64,000 bases of DNA from Pseudomonas fragi (GCF_025426255.1 NZ_CP104861.1:3038001-3102000), one strand, 5' to 3'; counted from the stretch's first letter, positions 46,783 through 56,411 are shown. Translations and numbers: made by a program. Notes: generated from the letters alone by a model not told the origin.

Positions 46783-47838
46783 ATGTCCAGTATTTCCCCA
46801 GCCAAGCCCACTAGAGGCTGGTCATTCTGGTGCAAGCCCCTGCTGTTTTTGCTGATTGCCGGTATTGGTCTGTACTACGTCAAGTGGTCGCCCTACTACC
46901 TCAAGGCTTTTGTCGCCGCCGACAACCACAGCATCGGAGCCTCGATCCTCAACGATAATCAGGGCGAACCCATCGCCGCCGCACTGGCCTATGCCCAGGT
47001 GTACTTTCTGGCGATCTGGAAAGCCGCCGTGCTGGCGGTCATTCTAGGCTCGCTGATTCAGGTACTGATCCCCCGTGACTGGCTGCTGCGCCTGTTCGGC
47101 AAGGCCGGGCTGGGCTCGACCCTGCGTGGTGGCCTGTTCGCCTTGCCGGGCATGATGTGTACCTGCTGCGCGGCGCCTGTGGCCGCTGGCATGCGTCGGC
47201 AAAAGGTCTCGGTAGGCGCGGCACTGGCCTTCTGGATCGCCAACCCGGTACTCAACCCTGCAACCCTGGTGTTTATGGGCTTTGTACTGGGCTGGGGCTT
47301 TAGTGTTCTGCGCCTGGTCGCCGGGATCGTGCTGGTGGTTGGTGTGTCACTGATTGCACAACGCATCTCGCGCCCCGAAAGTATCCCCGACGCGGCACTG
47401 GACGCAGTGTCCGAGGCCAGCCAGATTGTTCAGCAGAACTTCTTCAGCCGCTGGGGCCAGACCTTGTGGCAATTGTTCTGGAATACCATTCCGGTGTATC
47501 TGCTGGCAGTGCTGTTGCTGGGCGCAGCACGCGTATGGCTGTTCCCCCATGTGGACGGCGCCATGAGCGATAACCTGATGTGGCTGGTCCCTCTGGCCAT
47601 TATCGGCACGCTGTTTGTGATCCCCACGGCGGCGGAAATTCCGATTGTGCAGACCATGATGGCTCTAGGCATGGGCACAGCCCCAGCCGTGGCGCTACTG
47701 ATGACCTTGCCGAGCGTCAGCCTGCCGTCACTGCTGATGCTACGCAAAGACTTCGACACCCGGGTTCTGGTCAGCGTGGCTCTGATGACCATGCTGGTCG
47801 GTGTACTCAGCGGTCTGGTCGGAATGTGGTTGCTTTAA
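46783..47838 (+). CDS. YraQ-type permease (DUF318)
   Basis: 351 residues with about eight to nine helices in two repeats. The first repeat has LPGMMCTCCAAPVAAGMRRQ followed by GAALAFWIANPVLNPATL. The second has VIPTAAEIPIVQTMMALGMG. Family members include ArsP-like organoarsenical and other metal-related permeases; substrate here unknown. The Cys pair in MCTCC suggests thiol or metal involvement (inference). Confidence 0.85.
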   Translation: MSSISPAKPTRGWSFWCKPLLFLLIAGIGLYYVKWSPYYLKAFVAADNHSIGASILNDNQGEPIAAALAYAQVYFLAIWKAAVLAVILGSLIQVLIPRDWLLRLFGKAGLGSTLRGGLFALPGMMCTCCAAPVAAGMRRQKVSVGAALAFWIANPVLNPATLVFMGFVLGWGFSVLRLVAGIVLVVGVSLIAQRISRPESIPDAALDAVSEASQIVQQNFFSRWGQTLWQLFWNTIPVYLLAVLLLGAARVWLFPHVDGAMSDNLMWLVPLAIIGTLFVIPTAAEIPIVQTMMALGMGTAPAVALLMTLPSVSLPSLLMLRKDFDTRVLVSVALMTMLVGVLSGLVGMWLL

Positions 47839-47962
47839 AACCGCCAACAACACCCTGCGCCTGTGGAGCGGGCGGGCTCGCGAAACTTCTGACCATCACC
47901 GTAAAGCCCGTGCTAGAGCGGTCAATTAAGGTTCAGTTAAGTTTCGGGGGCTAACGTGACCA

Positions 47963-47982
47963 GCGAGTCACAAATGACTCGC
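47963..47982 (+). terminator. Hairpin upstream of small frame
   Basis: GCGAGTCA, CAAA loop, TGACTCGC; then ATTAGC, which can pair with GCTAA 13 bases before the stem. No T-run; either a weak terminator for the permease or a 5' leader structure. Confidence 0.35.
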
Positions 47983-48019
47983 ATTAGCTATTCCCCTGCT
48001 CCACCACAGAGGATGAACG

Positions 48020-48112
48020 ATGGATAACAAGGTGACACAGCTCCCGACTGCAACTACTACCCTTCCTGACTTGCATCTCCTCACCGAAGACAACTCCTTG
48101 CGCGATACCTGA
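48020..48112 (+). CDS. Possible small protein or leader peptide, 30 aa
   Basis: MDNKVTQLPTATTTLPDLHL to a stop after residue 30. AGAGGA lies seven bases upstream of the ATG, which is a good ribosome site for a frame this short. No similarity recognised. It lies 96 bases before the SulP gene and could be a leader peptide, a small protein, or a truncated gene. Confidence 0.4.
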   Translation: MDNKVTQLPTATTTLPDLHLLTEDNSLRDT

Positions 48113-48208
48113 AGCGCGCGTCCAAACCTATCCCAACGAGGTATCGGTGGCGGCCGAACATGACGCCAGGCCTTGCCACGCCTCCAGGAATCCCCAGGGA
48201 GAATCATC

Positions 48209-49750
48209 ATGCGTGCTGCGCAATTAAAAACGCTACTGCCACGGGAGCTATTGGCCTCTGTGGTTGTGTTTCTGGTCGCCCTGCCCTTGTGCATGGGCAT
48301 CGCCATCGCCTCCGGGATGCCACCGGCCAAAGGCTTGATCACCGGCATCATCGGCGGCCTGGTCGTGGGGTGGCTGGCGGGGTCGCCGCTGCAAGTCAGT
48401 GGCCCGGCAGCCGGTCTGGCAGTACTGGTATTCGAAGTGGTGCGCCAGCATGGCATGGTCATGCTGGGGCCGATCCTGCTGCTGGCAGGTTTTCTGCAAC
48501 TGTTGGCCGGACGTTTGCGCCTGGGCTGCTGGTTCCGCGTCACCGCCCCGGCTGTGGTCTACGGCATGCTTGCCGGGATCGGGGTGCTGATAGTGCTGTC
48601 GCAAATCCATGTAATGCTCGACGGCGTGCCAAAACCTTCCGGCCTGGACAACCTTGCAGGTTTCCCGCAGGCATTGGCGCAAGCCATTCCAACCCTGGGT
48701 GGCGGCCTTGGATGGCAGGCAGGACTCCTGGGCCTGGCAACCATTCTGGTGATGTGGTCGTGGGACAAATTACGCCCGCAAAAACTGCGCTTTGTCCCCG
48801 GTGCCCTGCTCGGCGTGGGCTTGACCACTCTGGTCAGCCTGATAATGGCGTTGCAGGTAAAACGGGTTGAAGTCCCGGAAAACCTGGCGGACGCTATCGA
48901 CTGGCTGCGCCCAGCCGACCTGCTGAACCTGGCCGATCCCAATCTGTTGATCGCGGCGTTTGCAGTGGCGTTTATCGCCAGTGCAGAAACCTTGCTGTCC
49001 GCAGCAGCCGTCGACCGTATGCACAACGGCAAGCGCTCTGATTTTGACAAGGAACTGACGGCACAGGGGGGCGGCAATATGCTCTGTGGCGTGCTCGGTG
49101 CATTGCCAATGACCGGAGTGATCGTGCGCAGCTCGGCCAATGTTCAGGCAGGCGCCACCACCCGTCTTTCGGCAATGTTCCATGGCCTTTGGCTGCTGGC
49201 TTTTGTGATGTTGCTGTCCAGTGTGCTGCAAAGCATTCCAGTGGCAAGCCTGGCGGGAGTACTGGTCTACACCGGGATCAAATTGGTGGACCTCAAGGCC
49301 TTCCGCGGCCTGGCCCGTTATGGCCGCATCCCGATGCTGACCTATGCCGCAACCGCGCTGTCGATCATCTTCACCGACTTGCTGACCGGGGTACTGCTGG
49401 GTTTCGGCTTGACCCTGGCCAACTTGGCGTGGAAAGCAGCACGTCTGAAAATCAGCTTGATTGACCTGCCCCAAAGCGGCGAGATGGAGTTGCGGCTCAA
49501 TGGTTCTGCGACCTTCCTCAAAGTACCGGCATTAACTCAGGTACTGGCTCGCGTACCAGCAGGCAGCAGCGTATATGTACCACTTAATAACCTGAGCTAT
49601 ATCGATCACTCCTGCCTGGAGTTGTTCGAAGAATGGGGGCGGGCCAATGCCGCCAAGGGCTCGAAGCTGATCATTGAACCCCAGGGGTTGAAACGCCGTC
49701 TGGAAGGCCGACTGCGCACCACCCGGGGCCTGGGTTCAGCCACCGCCTAA
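48209..49750 (+). CDS. SulP family inorganic anion transporter
   Basis: 513 residues from the ATG giving MRAAQLKTLLPRELLA with AGGGAG upstream. About 12-14 helices: ALPLCMGIAIASGMPP, GSPLQVSGPAAGLAVLVFEV, and FIASAETLLSAAAVDRMHNG typical of the sulfate/bicarbonate branch. The cytoplasmic C-terminus (from about 430) is a short STAS-like domain (ELRLNGSATFLKVPALTQVL, VYVPLNNLSYIDHSC). In many pseudomonads this branch sits beside a carbonic anhydrase gene; none is here. Overlaps the convergent araC-type gene by 15 bases. Confidence 0.88.
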   Translation: MRAAQLKTLLPRELLASVVVFLVALPLCMGIAIASGMPPAKGLITGIIGGLVVGWLAGSPLQVSGPAAGLAVLVFEVVRQHGMVMLGPILLLAGFLQLLAGRLRLGCWFRVTAPAVVYGMLAGIGVLIVLSQIHVMLDGVPKPSGLDNLAGFPQALAQAIPTLGGGLGWQAGLLGLATILVMWSWDKLRPQKLRFVPGALLGVGLTTLVSLIMALQVKRVEVPENLADAIDWLRPADLLNLADPNLLIAAFAVAFIASAETLLSAAAVDRMHNGKRSDFDKELTAQGGGNMLCGVLGALPMTGVIVRSSANVQAGATTRLSAMFHGLWLLAFVMLLSSVLQSIPVASLAGVLVYTGIKLVDLKAFRGLARYGRIPMLTYAATALSIIFTDLLTGVLLGFGLTLANLAWKAARLKISLIDLPQSGEMELRLNGSATFLKVPALTQVLARVPAGSSVYVPLNNLSYIDHSCLELFEEWGRANAAKGSKLIIEPQGLKRRLEGRLRTTRGLGSATA

Positions 49751-50749
49751 AATCAAACTCCGGTAATGCCCAGGATTGGTCCCTGACCATTTGCGAAAGG
49801 CCTTGTAAAACGAGCTGGTGTCGGCAAAACCCAGGCGCTGGGCGATGTCGGCAAAGCTGTGGTCGGGGTCGGCCAGCCAGCCAATCGCCAGTTCCTTGCG
49901 CACGCCGTCCTTGATCCCTTGAAAGGTTTGCCCCTCGTCCGCCAAACGGCGGCGCAGGGTTGACGCCGACATGCACAGGCTCTGCGCCATGCCCTGGGTT
50001 TCAGGCCACTGCTCGGCTGGCAACTGGCGCAAATCCTGTTTGATCTGGCTGGCCAGGCTCAACGGGTCACGGTACTTGACCAGAATATTGGCCGGAGCTT
50101 CGGCCAAAAAACGCTTCAGTTCCTGGGCGTTGCGCTTGATCGGTGCATCCAGGCAATCGGCGGCAAATATCATCCGTGTGCGTGGCCGCTCAAAGCGCAG
50201 GTTCTCGGAGAACATCACTTCGTAGTCACCGCAGTAATCGGGCGCTTCACAGCGCAGCTCGATGGCCAGAATCGGCAGTCGTCGCCCGGCCAGCCAGCAG
50301 GCCACACCGTGCACGATCATCCAGTAGGTGAAGTAGGTAAAGCCACGGCTCGTCTGCTGGTCAGGTTCCTGCAAGACGATTTCGGCCAGGCTTTGCTGGC
50401 GCACCAACCGCGCCGGCAAGCGCTCAAGCATCAACGACAGAAATCCCAGCACCACCTCCAGCCCCTGGGCCAGCGTCGGCTGCGCCATGGCCGTGCGGCA
50501 CATGAACTCCAGGCTGCCGGAGCGCAACTTGTGTGGGTCCATGCCAAAAAATTCGTCATCCAGACGTCGCGCCAACAGCCGCCACAGACGTGCATAGACT
50601 ATTGCAGGCACGCGGGCCTGCGGCTCGTCGAGCAGCGCCGGAGCGATACCGACCTTGTGCAACACTTCATCCGTGGCACTGCCCGGCGCGCAACTCTGCA
50701 ACAGCGCCTCGCGCACCAGATGAATGGAGATGGTGTCCTTGTTCAGCAT
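49736..50749 (-). CDS. AraC-family regulator (OruR-like)
   Basis: 337 residues. N-terminal arabinose-binding-like domain (about 15-200) of the type in OruR/ArgR-like Pseudomonas regulators, and a C-terminal AraC HTH (GMAQSLCMSASTLRRRLADE, IAQRLGFADTSSFYKAFRKW). Last gene, by transcription direction, of the minus-strand block 49736-59815. It may control the MFS/oxygenase genes. The 3' end overlaps the SulP gene. Confidence 0.88.
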   Translation of the reverse strand: MLNKDTISIHLVREALLQSCAPGSATDEVLHKVGIAPALLDEPQARVPAIVYARLWRLLARRLDDEFFGMDPHKLRSGSLEFMCRTAMAQPTLAQGLEVVLGFLSLMLERLPARLVRQQSLAEIVLQEPDQQTSRGFTYFTYWMIVHGVACWLAGRRLPILAIELRCEAPDYCGDYEVMFSENLRFERPRTRMIFAADCLDAPIKRNAQELKRFLAEAPANILVKYRDPLSLASQIKQDLRQLPAEQWPETQGMAQSLCMSASTLRRRLADEGQTFQGIKDGVRKELAIGWLADPDHSFADIAQRLGFADTSSFYKAFRKWSGTNPGHYRSLILGGG

Positions 50750-50830
50750 TGGCCCGGTTCCAAGCCCGATGACTTTTAGATGACGGCCATCTTAAGCAGC
50801 ACGGATCAAAAAGCCAGCAGTACCTTAGCC

Positions 50831-52006
50831 TTATACGGCCAGCGCCAATGGCGGTGCTGCCAAACGCTTGGCCAGCAACCCGGCAAACGCCACCACCGGG
50901 ACCACCGCGGTAGCCAGAGCCAGCCATAACAGACCGGCAAAACCGTCCACCACCAATTGCCCGGCCAGCGCTGGCCCGACCATAGAGCTCAAGGCAAAGG
51001 CAGCAGGAATCAACATGATCGAACGCCCGCTCGGGTCGAGCCTCGCAACCGCAGCGGTCTGGTAGATGCAGCCCCAGCAGAAACCCACCTCCCAGATCCA
51101 GGCCCCCAGGGCGTACAGGACAAAGCCTTCGGCATAGGCCAGCAACAGCAAACCCGTACCGATTACCGCCAGCACCAGCAAGTGCGGCCAGCGTGTACCG
51201 AGTCGGTCGCCAATCAGCGCCAGCGCCAAGGCCGCACCGCCACCGAGCAGTTTAAGCACCGCAAACACCACCCCCATTTGTGCGGGCGCCACGTCCAGAC
51301 CATGCCCAAGACGTTCAAGAAATGCCCACAGACCGATCTGCCCGGCACCAAACACAAAGAAAAACCCCAGTGCCCAATACGCAGGCACAGGGAAGAGAAA
51401 ACGGCCTCGAAGGGAATTGTCTTTAGCCAAATCCGCCTGTACCGCGAAATCACTGCGGCGCGGCAACGCAAAGGCGCTCAGGCTCAGTAACAGAATCATG
51501 GCCGCCAGCACCAGCGCGCCACCGGCGTAGTGATAGTTGCTGATCACCATCGAAGGCAACACAAACAGCACCAGCGCCACCAAGCCCAGCTCAATCCCCT
51601 GGCGCATGCCAAACGCCCGCTCCTTGTTGGGCATCTCAGCCATGATCCGCAGCCCGAGGCAGGTCATCAGTGCGGCAAAAAAACCGATCAGCGCCCACAA
51701 CGGCAGCTGTGCAGGGGCCGGCAACTGTGAAGAGGCCAGCAATGCCAGTGCCGCGCCCAATGCGCAGCCAAACGTCAGGACGCGCCAGTTGCAGCGGTCG
51801 ATAAAGCCCACAGCAACCAGCGTCCCCACCAGATAGCCGCTGAAGCACACAGAGCCGAGCAAACCGATTTGCGACGGTGCAAAACCGAAACTGTCCGCCA
51901 GTGAGCCCAGCAGAATGGGCAGGGTATTGAAGGGCAAGCCACCGATGGTCGACGCCAGACTGGCGGCCAACATAAAGGTCAGGGTTTTACGTTGGTTCAG
52001 CGTCAT
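50831..52006 (-). CDS. MFS transporter
   Basis: 391 residues from the ATG giving MTLNQRKTLTFMLAASLAST; about 12 helices. LLGSVCFSGYLVGTLVAVGF carries an MFS helix-4 pattern, and the two halves match. It follows the oxygenase gene by 28 bases. It may import or export the substrate of the oxygenase/SDR module; specificity is not readable. Confidence 0.85.
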   Translation of the reverse strand: MTLNQRKTLTFMLAASLASTIGGLPFNTLPILLGSLADSFGFAPSQIGLLGSVCFSGYLVGTLVAVGFIDRCNWRVLTFGCALGAALALLASSQLPAPAQLPLWALIGFFAALMTCLGLRIMAEMPNKERAFGMRQGIELGLVALVLFVLPSMVISNYHYAGGALVLAAMILLLSLSAFALPRRSDFAVQADLAKDNSLRGRFLFPVPAYWALGFFFVFGAGQIGLWAFLERLGHGLDVAPAQMGVVFAVLKLLGGGAALALALIGDRLGTRWPHLLVLAVIGTGLLLLAYAEGFVLYALGAWIWEVGFCWGCIYQTAAVARLDPSGRSIMLIPAAFALSSMVGPALAGQLVVDGFAGLLWLALATAVVPVVAFAGLLAKRLAAPPLALAV

Positions 52007-52034
52007 CGGCAGTGCCCTTCGCTCAAGCAATCAA

Positions 52035-53072
52035 TCAGCGGTGATCTACGGTAGTGATTTCACGACGCTCGGCCATGTTCGCCGCAACGCTGGCTTCGTC
52101 TGTAAAGAACTGCTGATACCACTCGCGCAACTGATACACCGGACCATCACCCTCGGCCAAAACCGGGTTGTTGACCCGCACTTTGTGAGTCCAGATATCC
52201 ACGTCCTGATAGAACGAATCGCGGTTGCGTTGCACGTAATCCAACGCCAGGGCTTCGTTCTGTTCCTGGGTCCAGCCCGGCACTTTTTTCACCATGCAGC
52301 CAAAGCGCAGTTCAAAACTGTTGGGGCCGATAGGCACGTGGCAATTGAGCAGGATGGACTTGATTTCCTGACCATCGAACATGGCGCGCATGCGGGTCAG
52401 GTGAGTCGCGGGGCCGTAATAGGCCGATTCAGCAACCAGGTCGCCGCCCAAGCGTTCGGAGTCGCCGTGGAAAATTTGCTGAGCGATATGGCCTTCGAAC
52501 ACATTGTGGAAATACTTGGTTGGCGTGCCATGTACCGGACCGAAATGCTGGGCATCCACCAGGTTGTCGACCAGTTCACGAGGGTTGGTATTGATGATCA
52601 GCTTGTCCATGTACCAGCTGTGAAGCCACTCATCGCTGTCCATTTCCGGCAGATGCGGGATCACCACGCCTTCGGCAGGCGGCTTGCCTTCAGGGTTGTT
52701 CCACACAAACAGCAGCTTGTTCACTTCGCAGGTCTGCCAGGCGCGGGTTTTGGCCTTGGGCGGAATACGCTTGCAGTAAGGGATCTCGACACACTTGCCA
52801 CTGGCGTCGTACTGCCAGTGGTGGAAGGGGCAGACCACCCGGTCATTCTCGATAGTGCCCTGGGACAGGTCGGCCCCCATATGCGGGCAATGGGCGTCCA
52901 GCACACTGATCGCGCCAGTGGACGTGGCGAAAGCCAGCAGTCGCGAGCCAAACACATTCAGGGTATGCAACTTGCCATCACGGAATTCATTAGCTTCGCC
53001 CAGGCAATGCCAACCACGGCCAAAACGCGGTGACAAAGTATTCTCGACGTGGATTTCTGCGAGTTTAGTCAT
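52035..53072 (-). CDS. Rieske 2Fe-2S oxygenase, KshA-like
   Basis: 345 residues. Rieske cluster Cys62-x-His64 (HCPHMGADL) and Cys81-x2-His84 (VCPFHHW). Mononuclear iron site Asp173-x2-His176-x4-His181 in NLVDAQHFGPVHG, with a further Asp in QDVDIWTHKVR. The DLSQGTIENDRVVCPFHHWQ style and overall length are those of 3-ketosteroid 9-alpha-hydroxylase (KshA) and cholesterol-type Rieske oxygenases. Needs a ferredoxin/flavin reductase, which is not encoded in the window. A steroid, terpenoid or similar polycyclic substrate is likely by family. Confidence 0.88.
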   Translation of the reverse strand: MTKLAEIHVENTLSPRFGRGWHCLGEANEFRDGKLHTLNVFGSRLLAFATSTGAISVLDAHCPHMGADLSQGTIENDRVVCPFHHWQYDASGKCVEIPYCKRIPPKAKTRAWQTCEVNKLLFVWNNPEGKPPAEGVVIPHLPEMDSDEWLHSWYMDKLIINTNPRELVDNLVDAQHFGPVHGTPTKYFHNVFEGHIAQQIFHGDSERLGGDLVAESAYYGPATHLTRMRAMFDGQEIKSILLNCHVPIGPNSFELRFGCMVKKVPGWTQEQNEALALDYVQRNRDSFYQDVDIWTHKVRVNNPVLAEGDGPVYQLREWYQQFFTDEASVAANMAERREITTVDHR

Positions 53073-53173
53073 TTTTATTATTCCTCAGGTTAAGGGCCAG
53101 GGCGCTTACCGAATGATCTTCACCGAGGTCCGAGGCAGGTTCATCGTTCAGATGGACTAGTACACCGAGGCGC

Positions 53174-53280
53174 CGTAGCTGCTGTCGAGGAACGAGGCTG
53201 CGATGGGCTGCGCAGCGGCCTCGATGTCTTGAAGGTCCTTCGTCCCTTATCGCAGCCTCGTTCCTGGACAGTGGCTACAG
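53174..53280. repeat. REP element pair
   Basis: GTAGCTGCTGTCGAGGAACG and the inverted copy ending TTCCTGGACAGTGGCTACA. Lies between the oxygenase and SDR genes, breaking the apparent operon. Confidence 0.8.
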
Positions 53281-53302
53281 CATTTGAGAGTGCAAATTCG
53301 TA

Positions 53303-54136
53303 TTACCGCCAGTCCTCGACAATCCCGTGTTCCCTGGCAAATGGCTGGCAATGAATGGTCTTGCGCTGGTGATCGACTGCCGCATCGTTGGTCGCCAGCC
53401 ACAACATCACCGCTGCTGGCACCTGGGGTGGCGCAGAACCTGCGCGCAAGGCAATCACGCCCTTGTCACCGATGGTGGCGCGCAAGGCATCGGTGGTCAC
53501 GACGCCAGGGTTGAGGGTGTAGGCGCGGATCCCCTGCTCGCCGAACTCCACCGACAAAATACCCGACAAACGCGATACCGCCGCCTTGCCCGCGCCATAG
53601 GCATAGCCCCAGCCGCCCTTGCCCGCCGCCACCGGCGGATCAGTTTCACCCGCGCCGGAGGTGACGTTAATCACCACCCCGGCGCCCTGCTCCAGCATCT
53701 GGCTGACCACGGCCCGGGTCAGCAAAAACGGGGTCATTACATAGCCCTGAAACACCCGCTCCAGGGTCTCGGGCTGCAACTCCATAAACGCTGCGTTAAG
53801 GTCGCTGCCCTGATAGATCGCATTGTTGACCAGCACATCCACCCGACCATATTCGGCAACCACCGCACGGCTTGCCGCGAGCACCGATTCGCTGTCGAGC
53901 AGGTCCATGCGTACCACCAGCGCCTTGCGCCCCAGTTCGCGGATCGCTGCCGCCGTGGCGTTCAAACTGCCGGGTAGCGCTGTGCCGTCGGGGTTGCGCA
54001 AACCGTGGGTATGGCTTTCGCCCTCATCCAGGCTGCGAGCGCTGATGGCCAGATCGAAACCTGCACGGGCAAACGCCAGCGCGGTTTCACGACCGATACC
54101 GCGACTGGCGCCGGTAATAAATGCCACTTTGTTCAT
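53303..54136 (-). CDS. SDR family oxidoreductase
   Basis: 277 residues. TGASRGIGRETALAF, NNAIYQG (unusual NNAI in place of NNAG), and catalytic Ser-Tyr-Lys in NVTSGAGETD...YAYGAGKAA. A region of about 20 residues between strands 2 and 3 (SHTHGLRNPDGTALPGSL) is longer than in ordinary SDRs. NAD(P)-dependent oxidation of an alcohol or steroid-like ring; substrate unknown. Follows the next SDR gene by 16 bases. Confidence 0.85.
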   Translation of the reverse strand: MNKVAFITGASRGIGRETALAFARAGFDLAISARSLDEGESHTHGLRNPDGTALPGSLNATAAAIRELGRKALVVRMDLLDSESVLAASRAVVAEYGRVDVLVNNAIYQGSDLNAAFMELQPETLERVFQGYVMTPFLLTRAVVSQMLEQGAGVVINVTSGAGETDPPVAAGKGGWGYAYGAGKAAVSRLSGILSVEFGEQGIRAYTLNPGVVTTDALRATIGDKGVIALRAGSAPPQVPAAVMLWLATNDAAVDHQRKTIHCQPFAREHGIVEDWR

Positions 54137-54152
54137 AAGAGTTCCTTAAAGG

Positions 54153-54920
54153 TCAAAAGCGCTGCGCGCGCACCATCGCATCCATGCCACCGTCGACAAA
54201 CATCACGCTGCCAGTGACAAAACTGGCCTGTGTCGACTGCAGAAATGCCACCACCTGGGCAATTTCAGCAGAACTTCCCGCACGCCCCAATGGCGCGACA
54301 AACTCACGTACTGCCTTGCCGAACCGGGCATCCTCCTTGGCCGCCTGATGTAGCGGAGTTTCCACCGCGCCCGGTGCAACCACGTTCAAGCGGATACCTT
54401 GCGCAGCCCATTGCACCGACTTGCGCCGTGCTTCACAGGTCACCGCGTATTTGGAGCTGGCATAGGCGATATGGGGCTGGCCCAGTGCATCGGCCAGCGC
54501 CAGGGCTTGCGTCTCGTCACCGGCCAGCAGCGCTGCAACCATCGGCTGTTGATCAGCACCGGGCTGGGTGGCGGCCACCGAGCCAATCACCAACGCGGCC
54601 GGGTTTTCACCCTTGGCCAGCGCGTCAGCCAAACCGTCAAGCAGTTCACTGACGCCGAAGTAGTTCACTGCCAGCACCAGGCTGCTTGAAGAAGCCGTCA
54701 CCCCAAGACCGGCGCAGCACACCAGGCCATCAAGCACCCCGCCCGACTGCTCAAGCACCTGGGCCACGGCTGTCTGGCGCCCGGTACGGGTCGACAGGTC
54801 AGCGACCACCTCGGCATTAGCCCGGTCGATCCCGATAATGCGGTGCCCCGCAGCCCGTAATACCGCGCACACGGCGGCGCCGATCCCGGAAGCGGAACCG
54901 CTGACAGCTGTAACTGGCAT
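54153..54920 (-). CDS. SDR, 3-alpha-hydroxysteroid dehydrogenase-like
   Basis: 255 residues. Starts VTAVSGSASGIGAAVCAVL with an SGSASGIG nucleotide motif, CCAGLG, catalytic Ser in VIGSVAAT, and YASSKYAVTCEARR with Tyr and Lys. The pattern (GSASGIG, CAGLGV, RLNVVAPGAVETPL, NFVDGG-like VMFVDGGMDA) closely follows 3-alpha-hydroxysteroid dehydrogenase/carbonyl reductase of Comamonas testosteroni. Supports a steroid-type substrate for the block. Confidence 0.85.
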   Translation of the reverse strand: MPVTAVSGSASGIGAAVCAVLRAAGHRIIGIDRANAEVVADLSTRTGRQTAVAQVLEQSGGVLDGLVCCAGLGVTASSSSLVLAVNYFGVSELLDGLADALAKGENPAALVIGSVAATQPGADQQPMVAALLAGDETQALALADALGQPHIAYASSKYAVTCEARRKSVQWAAQGIRLNVVAPGAVETPLHQAAKEDARFGKAVREFVAPLGRAGSSAEIAQVVAFLQSTQASFVTGSVMFVDGGMDAMVRAQRF

Positions 54921-55011
54921 ATGACTTTCCTTGATGATGCAGGCGCAGTAGCCTGGCTGAAGAGCAACCGACAGTGGCGATCAATCGCCACCGTCGGCCG
55001 GTAAACGATGT

Positions 55012-56262
55012 TTAAGCGCTTTTACGAAGCGGCCGCGCCAACTGTGGCGCCGGCACTATCACTGACTCAGCCGCTCGCAAGGCGCACTTGGGCTTTCCCA
55101 GCGCGACCACGCTGTTCAGCAGAATCCTTACCAGCTCGGTCTGACGGCGCACACCGGTCTTGGAGAAAATAGAACGCAGATGCGCCCGTGCGGTGTTGCG
55201 TCGAATATTCAGGTTTTCCGCGGCCTCTTCCAAGGACAAACCGTTGGCCAACTCCATCGCCAGCGCCGTTTCGGCCTTGGTCAGATTGAACAGCTGCTTG
55301 GTCACCACCTCGCTGGCCAGCGACTTGCCGACCGAGTCGCGGATATAGATCACCGCCGCCGGTTTGCTCTTGCCTTCAGCCCATTCCAGCGAAGGAATAG
55401 CCTCGACCACCAGCCCCAAGCTGACCTGCCCCGAAGGTCGGGTCACGGACATCGCATCGGCCGTCACCCCGCCATCGCGCACTTCCTGACTAAAGGCATG
55501 CTTGACCAGACGCTGCAGCTCACGGTTGTCGCTGGGGTAAGTGGCTTCCAGCCTGCCACCCACCAGTTTCAGGCCATCGGCGTTTTTGAGGATTTCTTCG
55601 GCCACCGGGTTCAGGCGCAGCACCTTGCCGGTTTCGTCGAGCACAATGGTCGCCACGGACAGGCGACTGATAGCCTGCGCATAAAGCTCGCTCATGGACT
55701 CGCTGCGATCGAGCAGGTTGTGCAAGTGCAAGGCCCGGCGCAAATGCGGCAGGAAGCTGCTGCACAACGCACGTTCGGCACTGGAAAATTTCGGAGAGGT
55801 TTTGGGCCGGGTCAGACGAAAACGCAGCTTGCCACCTTCAGGGGTGGAAATATCGGCCCCCATTACATGGAAGACATTTTGCGGGCCGCAGTAAGCCTTG
55901 AAATACGCCGAACTCATCCATTCGGACTCGCTCATCAGGTCTTCAACCGTAAACACCTGATCCAGCGCTTGCCCGGCGAACGGGGTATTGGCTTGCGGGT
56001 AGGTTTGATACGTCAGTTCACCCTCGCCTTCAATATCCCCGGCCACAATCATCAGGCCCAGGTCAGGCTGATCCGGCACGCGCAGAATCAAGGTCGCGTA
56101 GTTGGCCTGGAACATGTTGCGAACCGCGCACAAGGTACGACCCATGACTTTCGGGTCTAGCGCCCCGTCGTAGAAGCTGCCGATCATTTGATCGTAATCG
56201 GCCAGTTCAAGTCCCAGACTGGCCAGGGTTTGATGATTCAGGGTCACTGTATCCACGGACAT
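55012..56262 (-). CDS. LuxR-family transcriptional regulator
   Basis: 416 residues. No receiver or autoinducer domain is recognised; the ~330-residue N-terminal part has PAS-like features (IVLDETGKVLRLNPVAEEIL). C-terminal LuxR HTH (FNLTKAETALAMELANGLSL, IRRNTARAHLRSIFSKTGVR). Divides the RND genes from the SDR genes in the block and is a candidate activator of it. Confidence 0.88.
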   Translation of the reverse strand: MSVDTVTLNHQTLASLGLELADYDQMIGSFYDGALDPKVMGRTLCAVRNMFQANYATLILRVPDQPDLGLMIVAGDIEGEGELTYQTYPQANTPFAGQALDQVFTVEDLMSESEWMSSAYFKAYCGPQNVFHVMGADISTPEGGKLRFRLTRPKTSPKFSSAERALCSSFLPHLRRALHLHNLLDRSESMSELYAQAISRLSVATIVLDETGKVLRLNPVAEEILKNADGLKLVGGRLEATYPSDNRELQRLVKHAFSQEVRDGGVTADAMSVTRPSGQVSLGLVVEAIPSLEWAEGKSKPAAVIYIRDSVGKSLASEVVTKQLFNLTKAETALAMELANGLSLEEAAENLNIRRNTARAHLRSIFSKTGVRRQTELVRILLNSVVALGKPKCALRAAESVIVPAPQLARPLRKSA

Positions 56263-56411
56263 TTCCTCGCATTGGGTCAGGTTCAGGACCTGCCCTTTTT
56301 ATTGTTCTTATTACCAGCGGCTTGCCTCTGCGCAGGTACTGCAGCCCTGCGCAAAAGCACCTCAGTGTGTCTTTATGTTGGTCGCCATACAAGCCCGGCA
56401 AGCTGTCTGTT

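Larger units (their letters stand above)
47839..48208. other. Gap with hairpin and small frame before SulP gene
   Basis: 370 bases. Contains a partial REP (about 47869-47886), an 8-bp hairpin GCGAGTCA / TGACTCGC (47963-47982) and the small frame at 48020. Confidence 0.5.
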
